DNA of 64,000 bases from Lyophyllum atratum (lineage: Eukaryota > Basidiomycota > Agaricomycetes > Agaricales > Lyophyllaceae): assembly GCA_014905825.1 (NCBI GenBank), contig JACGCN010000033.1:372001-436000 (forward strand), in the 5' to 3' direction. Below the pieces are notes generated by a model. It did not search any database and was not told the origin of the DNA. It saw nothing but the letters and a program-made list of their open reading frames with translations. Each line of letters opens with the position of its first letter. Position 1 is the stretch's first letter. Below, piece after piece: positions 35,147 to 44,847 of this stretch. The position numbers and the translations under genes were made by a program.

Positions 35147-37693
35147 TCACAACCGGCGCCGCTTCGGACTGGTAGTGTGCAGAGATCCATTATCAGAGGC
35201 GTGTTTTAAAACTTGGGCAGGTAGTGCAGGGTGCGAGCTAGACGAGGACATAATAGTCATTGAGGGTGCCGGTGGGTAGGGGAGCGCTGCGTAGTTAGGC
35301 CGCATAGGCATCCCAAAAGTTGAAGGGGCGGGGCCAGGATAAATCGGCGGATGCATGAACATAGGGATTGTCACAGGTGGGTCGTAGTAAGCGAAGTTGG
35401 GGCCCGTGAAAGAGGGGTGCGCGTGATGAATGCTTCCCGTCGATGAGCCGACAGCAGAATACAAACGAGTGGTAGAAGATGAAGGGACTGGCTGTTTGGG
35501 CGGTGCAGGCTGATTGACTGGCGGATGGATGTTCTCCTTGTTGCTCGCGGAGATCCTCTTTCTCGCCTCCTTGGCTGTATGCAACGTTAGGATGAAAATG
35601 TCGTGAAACAAAATTGATGCCTTACCGATCTTATTCCGTTCCCTCGTAGTGGCGGCCTTCTTCTGTTTCAAAAACTTGGCCTTGCATACTCTCCCATCAT
35701 AGCGTTGATTGAGCGAATCGATGAGAAGAAACAGGTTGATCCCGTCCTCGGCTAAGAATTCCCAGTCCGCGAGAGCACCGTGCAGAAGTTCTCGAGAACG
35801 AAAGAGATGAAAGCGGTCGAGGAGGGTGCTGAGGACTGAGGATGGCCAATAGGCAGTATATGGGATGTAGAGAAAACGAGCACCACGCTTCGCTGACCAT
35901 TGTTGACGTGCGAACTGCATGAGCTTGTCCTTCGCATGTGCTCGGTGGGTTTGGTTCAGTGGAGGCGGAAGAGGTGGACCATAAGGCTTGGGGTTTGTCG
36001 GCGTTGCATCACAGGGCGGTGGTGGTGGCGGTGGTGGTGGCGATGGTGGTGGTGTAGGTCCGGGAGTCATGGGCGGTGAGAATGGCTCACACGATGTGCA
36101 GGGCAGGGGGCGTCCTGCTTCTTTGCACCGTAAAGCCACCGAGTTCCCAGGATTTCCATAAATGGCATTCTTCTCAGCCTCGATGCATTGGCCTAGAACA
36201 GAAGCACCCAACAAGCGCGCGAGATTCTTTTCTATTGAACGCCCACCATTCACCCCATAGATAACAGAGAGCTCCGCCGCTTTTTTCGCCTTCTTAATGC
36301 GTGGTTTTGTCCTTGGCTTGGTGGCAACTTTTTTCTTCGACGTTTTCGACGGGACCTCTGAGTCGGATTGTATTCCATCACCCTCCTCTTCTAGCGCGAC
36401 CTTCTCCGCTTCTATCTCCTCGGCTGGTTCCACACTACCTTTGACAGTCGAATACACAGTCGGCTCGACATATGTTATGCCAAACGAGTCGCTGACTAAG
36501 TCCCTGCCTGCGCGCCCATTCTGCTGTACGAGCGCGTCACAGCCCTCAGGAATCCCAAGATTGATTGAGTACCTGATGTTGACAAGGTTCATCCCCATCC
36601 CGAATGCGATGCTGGCTATGATGATAGATGTAGTATCTTCTTGGCGAAATCTGTCCAGGGTTCGTTGATTGTAAGTTGCGGACGTAATCGAGTTCCACAA
36701 TCGAACGTGCAACAGTCGAGTTTCTCCTGGAGGGAACATTGACCAGCCGTAGACGGCAACGCGCCAGCTGAGCTCCAGCGTCCTGCAGTATACGACCGCT
36801 TTCATCCCAGGTACAAAGACCCAACAAATCCCCGGGAATGTATATCCACTGAGCGAATGGCCGAGCTCTTGTATCACGGTCCGAACATTGGGGCGTTCGC
36901 ATGACAGACGAATGCAATGGAATGCGCCCGGGCGAAGGTCGAGTGCAGAGCAGAGTGCGTCGTAGGCGGGTCCTGGGGCCAGGGTAGCGGTTGCAACCAC
37001 TAAGGCCACATGGTCTGGCAGCCGTCTGTGCAAAAGCAATATTTGCTGATATGCTGTTCGGAATTCAAGGCTCCATGGGACCAATACATGCGCTTCGTCG
37101 ATGCCGAGGACTGCGACGTTTTCTTGAAATGTTTCGTTTCGAATGACGGCGTCAAATTCTTTCGAAGTAAGCCTTTCGGCGGATAGGAGCACAATTGACC
37201 AATGGCATGCAGCAATCTCGCGGTACAGATTGCGTCCCTCGTCGAATGCTTTACTAATACTCTCTGCATTTAAAGCTACAGCTCGCATCCCAATTTCCCC
37301 CATTTCTCGAGCCTGAAGAGGTGAGGTTAGTGATCTAGGTACATGAGGCAAAAAATCGAGTGTGCGCACTTGGCTATTCCCGAGCTCCACAAGAGGTGTC
37401 ACTACCAATGCAACAGGATGCTTGGGCGGCTTGGGTATTCCATCAACAGGATTCTGTAACAGATACCGCATGATTAGGATTGGTATATAGAAGGCGGCCG
37501 TCTTCCCAGAACCTGTGGAAGAGATAAGCAAGACAGGGACCTTCTCGAGGGTGTGTGCCCATGAGTCGATCTGATGCGGCCGCCCGCCGTTTGACCATTG
37601 TGGAATGAGTTCTTCGACGATGCCCCGGATTCGCGTCCGTCCTTCGACAGTGAGCCATGAGAATGCTGGGGTATCGCGACGCGTCGAGCTCAT
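35147..37693 (-). CDS. RecQ-like DEAH helicase of the element (intact copy)
   Basis: Superfamily 2 DNA helicase, about 812 residues after removing two frame-preserving introns of 57 bp (before AREMGEIG) and 51 bp (after ERNKI), each with a CTAAC branch point. I start at the ATG 37693 (MSSTRRDTPAFSWL); the upstream frame opens only with GTG. Visible motifs: motif I STGSGKTAAFY, motif II GIDEAHVL, motif III ATATL, motif V ASIAFGMGMNLVN, motif VI QQNGRAGRD, and a RecQ-type Cys cluster spread over GQCIE, LRCKEAG and CTSC. A basic KKA-rich stretch, a run of about ten prolines and a Pro/Ser-rich tail ending SPKRRRL (possible nuclear signal) follow. There is no HRDC domain. It is convergent with the DUF6589 gene. 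A role in replicating or unwinding element DNA is inferred. Confidence 0.9.
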   Translation of the reverse strand: MSSTRRDTPAFSWLTVEGRTRIRGIVEELIPQWSNGGRPHQIDSWAHTLEKVPVLLISSTGSGKTAAFYIPILIMRYLLQNPVDGIPKPPKHPVALVVTPLVELGNSQVRTLDFLPHVPRSLTSPLQAREMGEIGMRAVALNAESISKAFDEGRNLYREIAACHWSIVLLSAERLTSKEFDAVIRNETFQENVAVLGIDEAHVLVPWSLEFRTAYQQILLLHRRLPDHVALVVATATLAPGPAYDALCSALDLRPGAFHCIRLSCERPNVRTVIQELGHSLSGYTFPGICWVFVPGMKAVVYCRTLELSWRVAVYGWSMFPPGETRLLHVRLWNSITSATYNQRTLDRFRQEDTTSIIIASIAFGMGMNLVNIRYSINLGIPEGCDALVQQNGRAGRDLVSDSFGITYVEPTVYSTVKGSVEPAEEIEAEKVALEEEGDGIQSDSEVPSKTSKKKVATKPRTKPRIKKAKKAAELSVIYGVNGGRSIEKNLARLLGASVLGQCIEAEKNAIYGNPGNSVALRCKEAGRPLPCTSCEPFSPPMTPGPTPPPSPPPPPPPPPCDATPTNPKPYGPPLPPPLNQTHRAHAKDKLMQFARQQWSAKRGARFLYIPYTAYWPSSVLSTLLDRFHLFRSRELLHGALADWEFLAEDGINLFLLIDSLNQRYDGRVCKAKFLKQKKAATTRERNKIGKASILFHDIFILTLHTAKEARKRISASNKENIHPPVNQPAPPKQPVPSSSTTRLYSAVGSSTGSIHHAHPSFTGPNFAYYDPPVTIPMFMHPPIYPGPAPSTFGMPMRPNYAALPYPPAPSMTIMSSSSSHPALPAQVLKHASDNGSLHTTSPKRRRL

Positions 37694-37841
37694 GTGATGA
37701 CATCCGAGATTGTTCTTCTCAGCCTTAGCGAGCTTAAACGTGGTTCGGTGCTCAGATCCGATGATCACGCCATCGGAATTTTTGGCCGTTTCAACCGAAC
37801 GGAACCCTTCACCTAACGACGCTTAAGTTGAACTAGACTAG
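35632..37841 (-). repeat. Right arm of the 2,210 bp inverted repeat
   Basis: Reverse complement of 29779-31988. The inner border (TATTCCGT at 35632-35639) falls next to the second helicase intron, not at any element end. Confidence 0.9.
37795..37827 (-). repeat. Subterminal 33 bp motif, helicase end
   Basis: Minus-strand copy, identical to 29793-29825, starting 13 bases inside the right end and lying just upstream of the helicase gene. Confidence 0.85.
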
Positions 37842-37849
37842 CATTGTGG
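37841..37849. repeat. Target-site duplication, right (GCATTGTGG)
   Basis: Exact direct repeat of 32004-32012, adjoining AGACTA at the right end of the element; 230 bp from the ABP1 start codon. Confidence 0.85.
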
Positions 37850-38079
37850 TATGGTTTATGTCAGTGATCGATGAGGGGGCTGCGGCTGCTATAGAAGCAA
37901 ATAGGCCTAAACAATCCATACGCCCTTGTCCACTCTCTTTCCCGTCGCGTCACTGTTTACTCCCGCCACACCTCTCTAGTGCTCACGCCGACGGCAGGAG
38001 CATCGTATCCTATCATAAAAGGTGATTAGATTATAATAAGTGTGTTTTCTGCGCTGACCTTCCGATATCCAGCTCTAAG

Positions 38080-40749
38080 ATGTCTCTTCATGTCAATCTC
38101 TCGAGCAGAGAGATCAATGACGCTTATCAAAACGTTGTCAATGCGAATGGGATAGACTGGGCTATCTTCACTTATGAGAAAGGAACCAACGATTTGAAAG
38201 TTCAGGCAACTGGCGATGGCGGTCTTGAAGAACTGGAGGAAGAGTTCTCCGATGGCAGGTTAGTCTGCAATCGCATCTATTCTGCGATGGGCTGATTTTA
38301 AACTCATAATACCAGAATTCAGTATGCATTCGTTAGGGTTCAGGATCCCAATGTTCGTTCTTATTGGATCACCCCTACTACCTCCTTTAACCCATCATAT
38401 ATGACAGAGCCAACTGCCCAAGTTTGTTCAGATAAATTGGTGTGGTGATGGTGTACCGGAATCGAAGAAGGGACTCTTCCACACGCATTCAAGCGCAGTG
38501 GCTAACTTCCTACGCGTGGCCCATATTGCAATCAATGCAAGAAATGAGGTTTGTCTGAATCCACACCACATTCCGACCTGCCGATCTCACTAGTCTTCAA
38601 TCAGAGCGACGTCTCGCCAGCGCTAATCATGTCTCGTGTAGAAGCTGCTTCAGGCGCTAAGTATTCGACGCACAAGGAGCAAGCGCGCAAGGCCGAGCCT
38701 ATCGCTCCTGTAGGCACAAACTACGTTCCCATCGGTAAGGTCGACATTGGCGAGCTCAGGAAGGCTCCAACGCCCGCAGCCAAGCCATCTGTTTCCACTC
38801 CAACTTCCCGTCCGGCATTTAGTGCTGCGAAACCTGCAGCATCTGCTGGATCGCTCTATGGACGAACTGTGATCGGCGGTTCGGCGCCGAAAGACGCTTG
38901 GCCTGAAGAGAAAGCTGCTCCTGCTGCTGCTACGCCACCTCCTCCGCCACCTACCGCAGCACGTCCTCCAGTGCTCCCAACCGCCTCTCGCCCTGCTTTC
39001 AGTGCAGTAAGTTACAAGTTTCCGAGATAGCCTGTTCGCTCTCTGATTATCCGACAATAGCGTGCTGCCTCTCCTGTGTCTACAGCTGCCCCCATAACTC
39101 CTTCGCGTACGCCGGTAGCCGCTTCTCCTGTTCCTACCAAGCCTGTCGAAGAAGATAGAATCGCACCTGTCGGAACCTCCTACACTCCAGTTTCCCTCCC
39201 CGCACCGAAGAAGTTGAAGAACCCTTTCGCAGCAATGCAACAACAGCAACAGCAAGCACCCGCTTCCCCCGCCCCAGCCGGAGGCGCCAAGAAGTTGACA
39301 TGGAGCGAGCGGCAGGCGCTGGCCAAGCAGCAAGCTGAAGAAGAGGCGGCTCGCAGCCGTGGTGCCGGGTTTGTCCCCCCTCCCGCTGCCGCCAAGTCAA
39401 CCTTTACTTCGAGCGCACCTGCTTTCGGAAGGGCTACGGCTCCTCAGAGTGCGCCTAGAAACTTTGGGGCTGTCGGGGCTGCAGCAGGCGTGGGCGCGGC
39501 AGTTGGTGCAACGGCTGCTGTGGCTACGCGATCCTCTGATTCGTATATTGGTGCTCGGGATGCTGGGTATGCTAGTGCCCGTGCTGCTGTGCAGGAGGCT
39601 GCTTGGGGAGAGGACGAGCCGGAGGAGGAAGAGGAGCCTGCTCCTGTAAGTGTAATTTTGTCTCTGGCATGTTCAACGCTCACGTATTTCTGTTAGTTCC
39701 TGCCAGCACCTGTATCTGCTCCATCTCCGCCTCCGCCGCCGCCGCCACCACCACCACCTCCGCGTCCACAGGAGCCGGAGCCAGAGCCAGAGTGGGAACC
39801 AGAACCCGAGCCAGAGCCAGAAGTGGCTGCACCTCCACCTCCTCCCCCTCCTCCCCCTCCGCCTCCACCGCCACCTCCAGCCGTAGCCGTAGCAGCTCCA
39901 GAGCCCGAACCGACACCTGTACACGAGGCCATCGAAGGCGTCACTGCGGTCGTGGTGTATGATTATGAGGTAACATCTGACCGTATCTGTCCTGCTGTGC
40001 ACCGGAAACTTATCGGGCAACCCTTCAGGCTGAGGAGGATAATGAGATGAGTCTTGCTGTAGGAGAAACTATCGGGTCTATTGAAGAAGTTGGGGACGGA
40101 TGGTGGAGTGGTGTTGGGCCTGGAGGGAAGACAGGGCTGTTCCCTTGTACGTCTCTTTGGGTTGTGGCTTGTTGCGGTGGTGGACTGATATCCTTTTTTT
40201 TGTTAGCCAATTATGTCGAACTCGTCGAGCAGGAGGAAGCGGCCCCTGAGGAGCCTGAGCCGGAGCCTGCAGCTGCTCCTCCGCCGCCACCCCCGCCTCC
40301 ACCACCACCACCTCCACCACCTCCACCGCCTGCGCCAGCAGCGCCTGCTGTATGTTTATTCCCTAACCCTGTGTATAGCTAGATAAACTCATCCGTATCT
40401 ACAGCGGCCCGCGACGCCTCCTCCCCCGACGCCTCCCGCAGCCGACGAGGGGATCACTGCTATCGCGTTATACGAGTACGTGATTATCGTTACTACCCAG
40501 CCGCCAATATGTTCTAACTTGTATGCGCGTACAGCTATGAGGCAGCAGAGGACAACGAGATTTCGTTTGCGGAAGGAGATAGGGTCACGGAGATTGAACC
40601 TGCTTCGGAGGAGTGGTGGCAGGGGAAGAATAAGGACGGGCATGTTGGGCTGTTCCCTGGTGAGTTCTTTTTCTTTGCTATTGTATTTTGGTGTTGAGGA
40701 GGCTGATGTGGTTGCTTCTTTAGCGAATTATGTGGAGGTTCAGGAATAA
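38080..40749 (+). CDS. ABP1: Actin-binding protein Abp1/drebrin-like: ADF-H domain and two SH3 domains
   Basis: Abp1 links cortical actin patches to endocytic machinery and Arp2/3. It starts MSLHVNLSSREINDAYQNVV at 38080. The N-terminal ADF-homology domain shows DWAIFTYEKGTNDLKVQATG, FVRVQDPN, QINWCGDGVPESKKGLF and SAVANFLRVAHIAINARNE. A long Ala/Pro/Ser linker contains two copies of an IAPVGT-Y-PV/I motif and a basic-acidic helix WSERQALAKQQAEEEAARS. Acidic Glu/Pro stretches alternate with proline runs of 12 to 18 residues, possible profilin or SH3 ligands. Two C-terminal SH3 domains follow: VVYDYEAEEDNEMSLAVGE, then GWWSGVGPGGKTGLFPSNYV, and ALYDYEAAEDNEISFAEGD, then WWQGKNKDGHVGLFPANYVE. 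About ten introns are needed. Two SH3 copies, against one in budding yeast, is common in basidiomycetes as far as I recall. Confidence 0.94.
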
Positions 40750-41265
40750 TAGGAATCATTGAGGATAGACTCGCTGGTGTTATAGGTGTCAAGCGGTTGG
40801 ACTTCGTTTCGGAATGACTGAAGTAATTTTATTGAATGCGAGCGTCTTTTGTTGAAACCCTCTAGGGTCTCCCAGGGTTTGGTCGAAAGTAATCAGGGGA
40901 CATTGCTCGCCGTTCAGCCTTGTACTGTCTACTGGGTTTGCATCCAAGCCTATCGTAGCCGTTCCGGTTATCGGCGATATTCTTTTTTCACTTTCGGGGT
41001 GCCCGCGCAAGGCAATGAGAGCAATGAGGGTCATATGCGCAGCGTTACGTTCTATAGAGGGACCTCTTGACACCTCGCCTTTGCCCTGCTTCCAGAGATC
41101 AGCAAATTGCGTGACGAGGACAAGATATGTAGATCCAACAGCGTTTCATGCAAGCGAGATAAACCATACAAGTGATCGTGCATCGTCTCCAACTACGAAG
41201 ATCTGGAATTGTCGACAGAGCTCAAGCCATACCATTATCTACACCAAGTCACAAGTATCCCAGTT
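40750..41265. other. Convergent intergenic region
   Basis: 3' flanks of ABP1 and of the dehydrogenase-like gene; no motif or gene seen. Confidence 0.4.
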
Positions 41266-42854
41266 TTAGTTAGTAGTGAAAGATGAGCTTTCAAGCACGA
41301 AAAGCTGCGCCACGGCATGTGAGTTGATGCACGAAAATAGATAGGGCCATACAACGCACCTCTCCACTAGAATCGCTGGTGACATATAACCTGCCATCTT
41401 TTCCAAATACAAGGCCGACGGGGCGGATACAACTACCTGGGCACGTATCTAAGTTTTTGGCTTGAACTAGGAACGAGTAAGGCGATGTGGATGGTGCAGT
41501 CAGGGGGAAAGGGACACTATTGCATGGTGGTCAGCACCTGGCAGCGTCATGAACACGATGGAAACGACGAACTGAACGACACCATATCCAGTGGGAGGTG
41601 TACGATCGAAGGAGCCATGGAATGATACAAACGCGTCACCGCTCAGAGTGCTTGTAAATGCTGTTGGCGTCGTGCTCGCTTCTGGGGTATAGAATTTAAT
41701 GTCAAGGGGTACAGAGTGGGCCTGGAAAAGGTTCGACGATTAGTGTGTCTTAGTATCATTATCGTGTGGTCTCAAGCAACGGACTTGGAAGTTCAAGGAC
41801 GGAGGTTGATTATTAGCCGTCTTTTGGCACCACGCATCGTCATGTACAGTATCCAGGTTGAGGCTAACTTGAGTACCTCGGGGGAGCCCAACATATTGTG
41901 GTACACCCAAGGGATCAGCGGTAGCATTCCAGAGAGAGATGCAATCAGGAAACCCAAAGGCTTTCGAGGCCGCAGTGGTTGAGGCAGTGGAATACGTGAC
42001 CTGCTCGAGTTCATCTGCTGGATTGTCGTTCACGAACGCGGCAGTGAAACTGTTCACATCATCGATCGAGGCTCCGTTTTCGACCAGAGTCAGGCTCCTT
42101 TGCCCAACAGGACCTATCGTGGGCCCGACACCGAAGGCAAAGCCTGCTGGGTTTCGGATGCCATACGCGATCACTTGCCCTTGTGCCCAATGAAGAGGGA
42201 AAGGTGGAAAGATAGCGGGGCTCATAAGAGGGAAGGCGATACGGCGGATCTGGGATCGCCCGGAGGCAGGATCACGGGCAGTGGGGTCGATATTAGTCAA
42301 TGGGCCGGAGCCAATAAGGATTGCGCTGGTCCTTCCCGCCGAATCCTTCTCGAGCAAGAGTGTGTGCGTTTTCAATTCTGTAGATCGTGGTCAGTGATGC
42401 CTGGCAGAAAATCATATTACTGACCTCCATCTCCAGGAAGTCCATCAATAGCAACATACGGGAAGTAAGGGGCGGTGGACACCGTCTTGGTCGTGGCATC
42501 ATAGTCGTAGGCGAGAACGCTGGTCGCCGTGCTAGCATACAGGATTCGCCCATCGATCTGAATTCCATGTGTCAGGGCAGTATTCTGGAGAACAACTGTA
42601 CGCTCGAAGCCTGGACTCGGGGTGGAGACTCGGGTGAATGCCGTGACACCGAAGCCTCGCTCCACGACAAGAAGGTTCTGCTCTGAGTCAATGACAATTC
42701 CTCGAGGCGCCGTGAGGTTAGAAAAGGCCACCCTAGCCACGAGACCTGACGCCACTGTCACAGGAGACTTGAATGGTACTCCAAGGGGTTGAAACGTCGC
42801 GGCCCCGAACTCCGTCAGGCACGCAAGTCCAAGGAGTGTGGGGAATAGCTTCAT
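41266..42854 (-). CDS. Secreted L-sorbosone/glucose dehydrogenase-like beta-propeller protein
   Basis: Related proteins are PQQ-binding six-bladed propellers (pyranose dehydrogenases) or orphan secreted propellers. The start is MKLFPTLLGLACLTEFGAA (signal peptide) at 42854. Propeller landmarks are NLTAPRGIVIDSEQNLLVVE, TALTHGIQIDGRILYAST, GLPGDGG joined to ELKTHTLLLEKDSAG, QVIAYGIRNPAGFAFG (substrate-site region with RNP) and SFHGSFDRTPPTGYGVVQ, then SCIRPVGLVFGKDGRLYVTS. It ends LFVLESSSFTTN. Six or more introns. There is no cellulose-binding module or cytochrome domain. The RNP and HGSFDR blocks are those of the sorbosone dehydrogenase family; cofactor binding is not shown. Confidence 0.85.
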
Positions 42855-43273
42855 ACTGACAGAGAGTGGGTATGATGAAGATCAGGTAAGTGCTGCGCTT
42901 TATAGCATTTATATTGATCCACAGGGTCGACGTAGCATGGTCGTCAGATTTAATGTGTTATGCAGACATCATGACCAAAATCTGTCAAAGGGCTGAACTT
43001 CGAAAAGACATGCGAAATTAGTTGTGTGCTAGTGCACTTGAAACGACAAGACTAAAAGGCCGTGAATTGACATATTCGTCAGGCCAAAGAGACCAAGTTG
43101 GTCATGGGAGGAGCAACCGGGACGCAAAGAGAACAGGCTCGCGTAACCAAGAACCAGATGACGAAAAATGACGTTGCCTCTAATCAAGTGCCCATCTAGA
43201 TGACACACGTTTCGAAGAGCAGTAGAAATAATCTAAGATGGCAGGCCCAACAACATATTACAGGTCTCCATCA
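42855..43273. other. Promoter region of the dehydrogenase-like gene
   Basis: Between the dehydrogenase start and the stop of the next gene on the same strand. Only the TATA box is recognisable. Confidence 0.4.
42897..42904 (-). promoter_or_regulatory. TATA box of the dehydrogenase-like gene
   Basis: TATAAAGC on the minus strand, 43 bp upstream of the ATG at 42854. Confidence 0.5.
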
Positions 43274-43823
43274 TCACAACACATTCAAGGTTATGTTATT
43301 GAACTCCAGGGTAGCAGATGGACCCGCCTGGGAAAAGATGGCATGGCATAAGTGGCAGCCTCAACTATCAGGATCGAAGAATGACGTACGCCAATGAGGT
43401 GAAAACGGCTGACGCTCAGTTGCGCCTTCCCCTGGAAGTAATCCGCGGTGGGAATGGTAACCGTGAAATTCTGGTATGGCCTCCCAGGTTGCTCATGTAG
43501 CACAGGGTTGTAGGTACCCTTATAGAGGACAGAGCCTACTGCCTGAGCGGGAGGGTAGCAAGTACGGGTTGGGTCAGAGCACGACTGGAGGCCAATGACA
43601 ATTCCGACTTCGATGGATCCTTGAATGCTGTTCTGTATGATCACTGTCAGTGCATCTCGCCGATGGGACGAGGGTTCAAACGTACGGGGCGCACAACTTG
43701 CACAACGACCTTGCCTCCTCTGGTCACCTGCGATCCGTCCAAGGGATTGCCAATGAAACTCCGCTGCGCATTGGTGACTCCGAGGAAAGCTAACGCGGAG
43801 AGGATGGGAACGAAAAGTTTCAT
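43274..43823 (-). CDS. Small secreted protein A (paralogue family of three)
   Basis: Unrecognised family. Three exons give about 144 residues: a signal peptide (MKLFVPILSALAFLGVTNAQ), a beta-rich start RSFIGNPLDGSQVTRGGKVV, then VQVVRP-NSIQGSIEVGIVIGL, a Cys pair in QSCSDPTRTCYPPA, VLYKGTYNPVLHEQ, a sequon in YQNFTVTIP, SVSRFHLIG and a last exon AGPSATLEFNNITLNVL. Introns fall after VVRP and after LIG with GTACG donors, the same in all three paralogues. The fold looks like a single Ig-like/beta-sandwich domain. A CATAAAAGG box lies about 45 bp upstream. It is closest to copy B. No function is assigned. Confidence 0.8.
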
Positions 43824-44847
43824 GGTGAAGGGCGTGGTATATTATTTCTGACGTTGTCGAAAGCGGTCCTTTTATGTAGTGAGCATTATGATAAGCATCA
43901 TGCAGTCCCTAGATGATGGAGCGGCGCAGATTGAAAGGCGTGGCTTAGGCACGGTCGATCTAGTCGTTGGAGTCGTGGTCACGGTCAACACTGGCCGTAA
44001 TGTAGTTGGAATGTATTGCGGCACTCCTTGACCTTCCCGCGAACGCTGACATTCAGCAAAGGTGGGAGAAGCGTCAACGCTCCTGGTATGCTGAGAGCAT
44101 CAGATCCACCGCACAGAGACAGAACCAGTCAGCCTAGGTATGCAGAATAGCGGGCCCAACATGCTGCCCGTCGGTGGCGATTGACATGACGTGCATCCTC
44201 AGGCTGGCCCTGATATTCATAATTTCCATGACGTGCAGGGTCCAGCAAGTTCCACATAGCCAACATGCAGCTCAGGCACTGAGCGACGATTCGAGAGATG
44301 GAAGAAGTTAGAAATGGGATGTTCGCCGATGTTGAAAACACTTGTACAGTACAAGTTGAAGTGCGCATGAATCGGAGAGGGTGGGCCCAGAGTCGGATAT
44401 TCCCGGCATCATCAGAAGCAAGCAAGGCCAAATCGGTGGTCTATTTTTAAGATGCTTTCTTGCGCCGCTGATTTTGACCAAGAAGAATTGTGAAGGGAAA
44501 TGACCCAAAAAATGGCGATGCAGCGATGCTACAAGGGTAGCTCTACAAGCTCTGGACGCACCCAACATTCTTAGGTCGCCTTTGTGAGTTGGCTTGTCGT
44601 ACTGAGTGGCAGTTGCCGGACTAAGTCTGCAAGATGTTAAATAGGAGGTAGCTATAGAACAAAGACTCGAGAAAATCAACTATTTGCCAATCCACACGCT
44701 CAACCTAACACCAAAATACCCGCAAGATAATGTTCTTTTCGAGGAATGGAGGTATCTTGGCCTAAAGAAGCGAAGTTAGTCTGCTTTTCGAAGGAGTTGT
44801 GGAAAACCATGGACCTACGAGCAGTAGAAAACCGAAGATAAGCATCA
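43824..44847. other. Intergenic region between secreted-protein copies A and B
   Basis: About 1 kb without a supportable gene. Some segments resemble the upstream flank of copy B (for example the words GATAAGCATCATGCAGTCCCTA and GATAAACATCGTTCAGTCCCTA in shorter matching pieces), consistent with duplicated promoters. Confidence 0.4.

Larger units (their letters stand above)
32013..37840. mobile_element. 5,828 bp two-gene DNA transposon: DUF6589 gene and RecQ-like helicase, convergent
   Basis: Direct observations: both outer ends read TAGTCT (32013-32018; AGACTA at 37835-37840); a 9 bp perfect direct repeat GCATTGTGG flanks them exactly; a 33 bp motif, 28 of 33 identical, sits in inverted orientation near both ends (32079-32111 and 37795-37827). 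Cargo is a DUF6589 gene (+) and a RecQ-like helicase gene (-) with 42 bp between stops, both apparently intact. The left motif is 66 bp from the end, the right one 14 bp. A second, truncated copy of the helicase end lies directly left. Inference: the unit moved as one piece by cut-and-paste or copy-and-paste DNA transposition. Long terminal repeats, reverse transcriptase, Rep/HUH nuclease and tyrosine recombinase motifs are absent. The 9 bp duplication resembles Mutator-like elements, but no MULE transposase is recognisable; DUF6589 is the candidate transposase. Confidence 0.8.

Noticed and set aside
29779..37841. A single 8 kb composite element with 2.2 kb terminal inverted repeats
   Set aside because: The exact 9 bp duplication and the second subterminal motif place the element ends at 32013 and 37840, and the left arm breaks mid-gene without an end. 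A complete element plus a truncated neighbour explains more.
39673..40020. Gly/Arg-rich frames on the minus strand of ABP1
   Set aside because: Reverse reading of the proline-coding tracts.
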